Below, piece by piece: positions 12,918 to 14,141 of a DNA stretch of 14,141 nucleotides. Origin of the DNA: Anaerolineaceae bacterium UBA700 (GTDB lineage: Bacteria > Chloroflexota > Anaerolineae > Anaerolineales > Anaerolineaceae); contig DBMK01000113.1 of assembly GCA_002298885.1 (NCBI GenBank), positions 1 through 14,141 of the forward strand. Direction: 5' to 3'. The position numbers were made by a program, and so were the translations under genes. The notes beneath the pieces are model-generated. The model was not told where the DNA came from, searched no databases, and saw nothing but the letters and a program-made list of their open reading frames with translations. Position 1 is the first letter of the stretch. Every line of letters begins with the position of its first letter.

Positions 12918-14039
12918 ATGACTGATCCCTACGCACCCCTGGCGCGCTTCCTCGACGGGCTGCCGGCAGGCTACCCGCCCACCCCGGGCGGCGTGGAGCT
13001 GCGCATCCTGCGCAAGCTCTTCACCCCCGCCGAGGCCGGGCTGTTCGTGCACCTCAGCCTGATCGGAGAAGAGCCGCGGGTGGTAGCCTACCGCGCCCGC
13101 CAGCCCCTGGACGAAGTGCGCCCCGCCCTGGAGGAGATGGAGCGCAAGGGGCTTGTCGCCGCCCGGCGCCGGCCCGGCAAAGAGACCGAGTACGCCGCCA
13201 ACCAGTTCGTGGTCGGCTTCTGGGAGGACCAGGTGAACCGGGTGGACGCCGCCCTGGCTGAACTGATCGAGGCCTACCTGCCGCTGTATTTCGAGCTCGG
13301 CCCGTGGACGCGGGTGCCCCAGATCCGCACCATCCCGGTGGGGGTGAGCATCCCCCTGCACACCGAGGTCATGCCCTACGAGCGCGCCGAGGAGATCGTG
13401 CAGCGCCACACGCGCTTTGCCGTGCGCAACTGCGTCTGCCGCCAGGAGCGCCAGGCCCTGGGCAAGGGCTGCCACAGCCCCATGGAGACCTGCCTGTCCT
13501 TCGACGACGGCGCCCAACAGACGGTGTACGCCGGCAAGGGCCGCTTTATTTCCAAAGACGAAGCCCTGGCGATCTTCGCCCAGGCCGAGCAGGCCGGGCT
13601 GGTGCTCCAGCCGGCCAACTCGCAGGACCCGGCCTTCATCTGCGCCTGCTGCAGTTGCTGCTGCGGCGTGCTGCGCAACCTGAAACACCACCCCAGCCCG
13701 TCCAGCCTGGTCAGCAGCGCCTTCGTCGCCGCCCTGGACGATCGGCTATGCGCAGCCTGCGGCGCCTGCGCCGAACGCTGCCCGATGGAGGCGCTTACCC
13801 TCGGCGACATGAGCGCCGTCTTTGAACCCCAGCGCTGCATCGGCTGCGGGCTGTGCGCCAGCGCCTGCCCCACCGGCGCCCTCAGCCTGATGCGCAAGCC
13901 CCCCGCCGAGCAGCCCGCCATCCCTAAAAATACGCTGAGCACTTATCTCCAGCTAGGCCGTTCCCAGGGCAAACTGGGCAACGCACAGCTCATCAGCCTC
14001 GTGGTCAAGTCGAAACTCGATCGCCTGAGAGCGCGGTAA
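12918..14039 (+). CDS. Multi-cluster [4Fe-4S] protein with winged-helix-like N-terminus
   Basis: A 373-residue soluble protein with 18 cysteines. Residues about 25-95 look like a winged helix (FTPAEAGLFVHLSL, then PLDEVRPALEEMERKGLVAA). A middle block has C172-x-C174-x10-C185-x6-C192 (NCVCRQER, then GCHSPMETC). A dense run, CACCSCCCG, spans 242-250. Two ferredoxin motifs follow: C278, C281, C284, C288 (CAACGACAERCP) and C307, C310, C313, C317 (CIGCGLCASACP). So two [4Fe-4S] clusters are near certain and one or two more possible. It could be an electron carrier or a redox-sensing regulator; I cannot assign a named family. The ATG at 12918 has no clear Shine-Dalgarno. High GC like the chromosome, it lies outside the AT-rich cassette. 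Confidence 0.82.
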   Translation: MTDPYAPLARFLDGLPAGYPPTPGGVELRILRKLFTPAEAGLFVHLSLIGEEPRVVAYRARQPLDEVRPALEEMERKGLVAARRRPGKETEYAANQFVVGFWEDQVNRVDAALAELIEAYLPLYFELGPWTRVPQIRTIPVGVSIPLHTEVMPYERAEEIVQRHTRFAVRNCVCRQERQALGKGCHSPMETCLSFDDGAQQTVYAGKGRFISKDEALAIFAQAEQAGLVLQPANSQDPAFICACCSCCCGVLRNLKHHPSPSSLVSSAFVAALDDRLCAACGACAERCPMEALTLGDMSAVFEPQRCIGCGLCASACPTGALSLMRKPPAEQPAIPKNTLSTYLQLGRSQGKLGNAQLISLVVKSKLDRLRAR

Positions 14040-14042
14040 GGC

Positions 14043-14141
14043 AGTATACAGTTTACAGTAAACAGTTTACGGTTTTTTATCCGCTAATTGCGCGAATTAC
14101 ACGAATGAAAAGAGGGGGGATTCACCACTGAGACACAAAGG
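14043..14141. repeat. Repeat cluster after the Fe-S gene: AGTTTAC units, A, and start of B
   Basis: AGTATACAGTTTACAGTAAA (14043-14062) followed by CAGTTTACGGTTTTTT holds alternating GTTTAC/GTAAAC units and ends in a T-run, so it could weakly terminate the Fe-S gene. A family A unit (TTATCCGCTAATTGCGCGAA, 14078-14097, continuing to about 14107) follows. A family B left arm (ATTCACCACTGAGACACAAA, 14120-14139) runs off the window edge. Confidence 0.65.

Noticed and set aside
12735..13691. Leftward 318-codon open frame opposite the Fe-S protein
   Set aside because: Antisense to a protein with intact ferredoxin motifs, and its end runs through the repeats at 12764-12853.

Overview
The window looks like a GC-rich bacterial chromosome whose intergenic regions are full of short palindromic repeats. 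Protein style suggests an anaerobic member of the Chloroflexota (Anaerolineae-like): a tungsten-type aldehyde:ferredoxin oxidoreductase, a lipoprotein PstS with a long Thr/Val/Gln linker, and genes with weak or no Shine-Dalgarno sites. This placement is inference; the window has no rRNA or other marker gene.

Layout, left to right. 115-1413 (-) is an Nramp-fold metal transporter with unusual metal-site residues. 1643-6126 (-) is a complete phosphate uptake operon read pstS-pstC-pstA-pstB. Upstream of pstS is a promoter with TTAA motifs in about 11-bp phase, resembling a PHO box. Repeats have invaded the operon: a perfect 20-bp hairpin sits between pstS and pstC, and about 340 bp of repeats separate pstA from pstB. 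6461-6820 (+) is a YgbA-family Cys-rich protein; a CRP/FNR-type site lies exactly 41.5 bp before its ATG, which also fits as the transcription start. 7139-11002 (-) reads SCP2-domain protein, iron-dependent alcohol dehydrogenase, then aldehyde:ferredoxin oxidoreductase: a plausible acid/aldehyde/alcohol redox module with repeats in its gaps. 11204-12760 is an AT-rich, probably acquired cassette of a WYL-type repressor and a divergent isochorismatase-like hydrolase, sharing overlapping promoters and an operator-like inverted repeat. 12918-14039 (+) encodes a 373-aa protein with an apparent winged-helix N-terminus, two [4Fe-4S] ferredoxin motifs and ten further cysteines.

The most striking structure is the repeats. 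At least six families (A-F in the feature list) recur and are nested. Family D, about 24 bp, sits in the loops of both hairpins of family C, in opposite orientations. Families C, D, E and F lie inside or beside the inverted repeat B. Repeat A supplies the last codons and stop of the aldehyde oxidoreductase. No CRISPR array, tRNA, rRNA, transposase or phage gene was seen.
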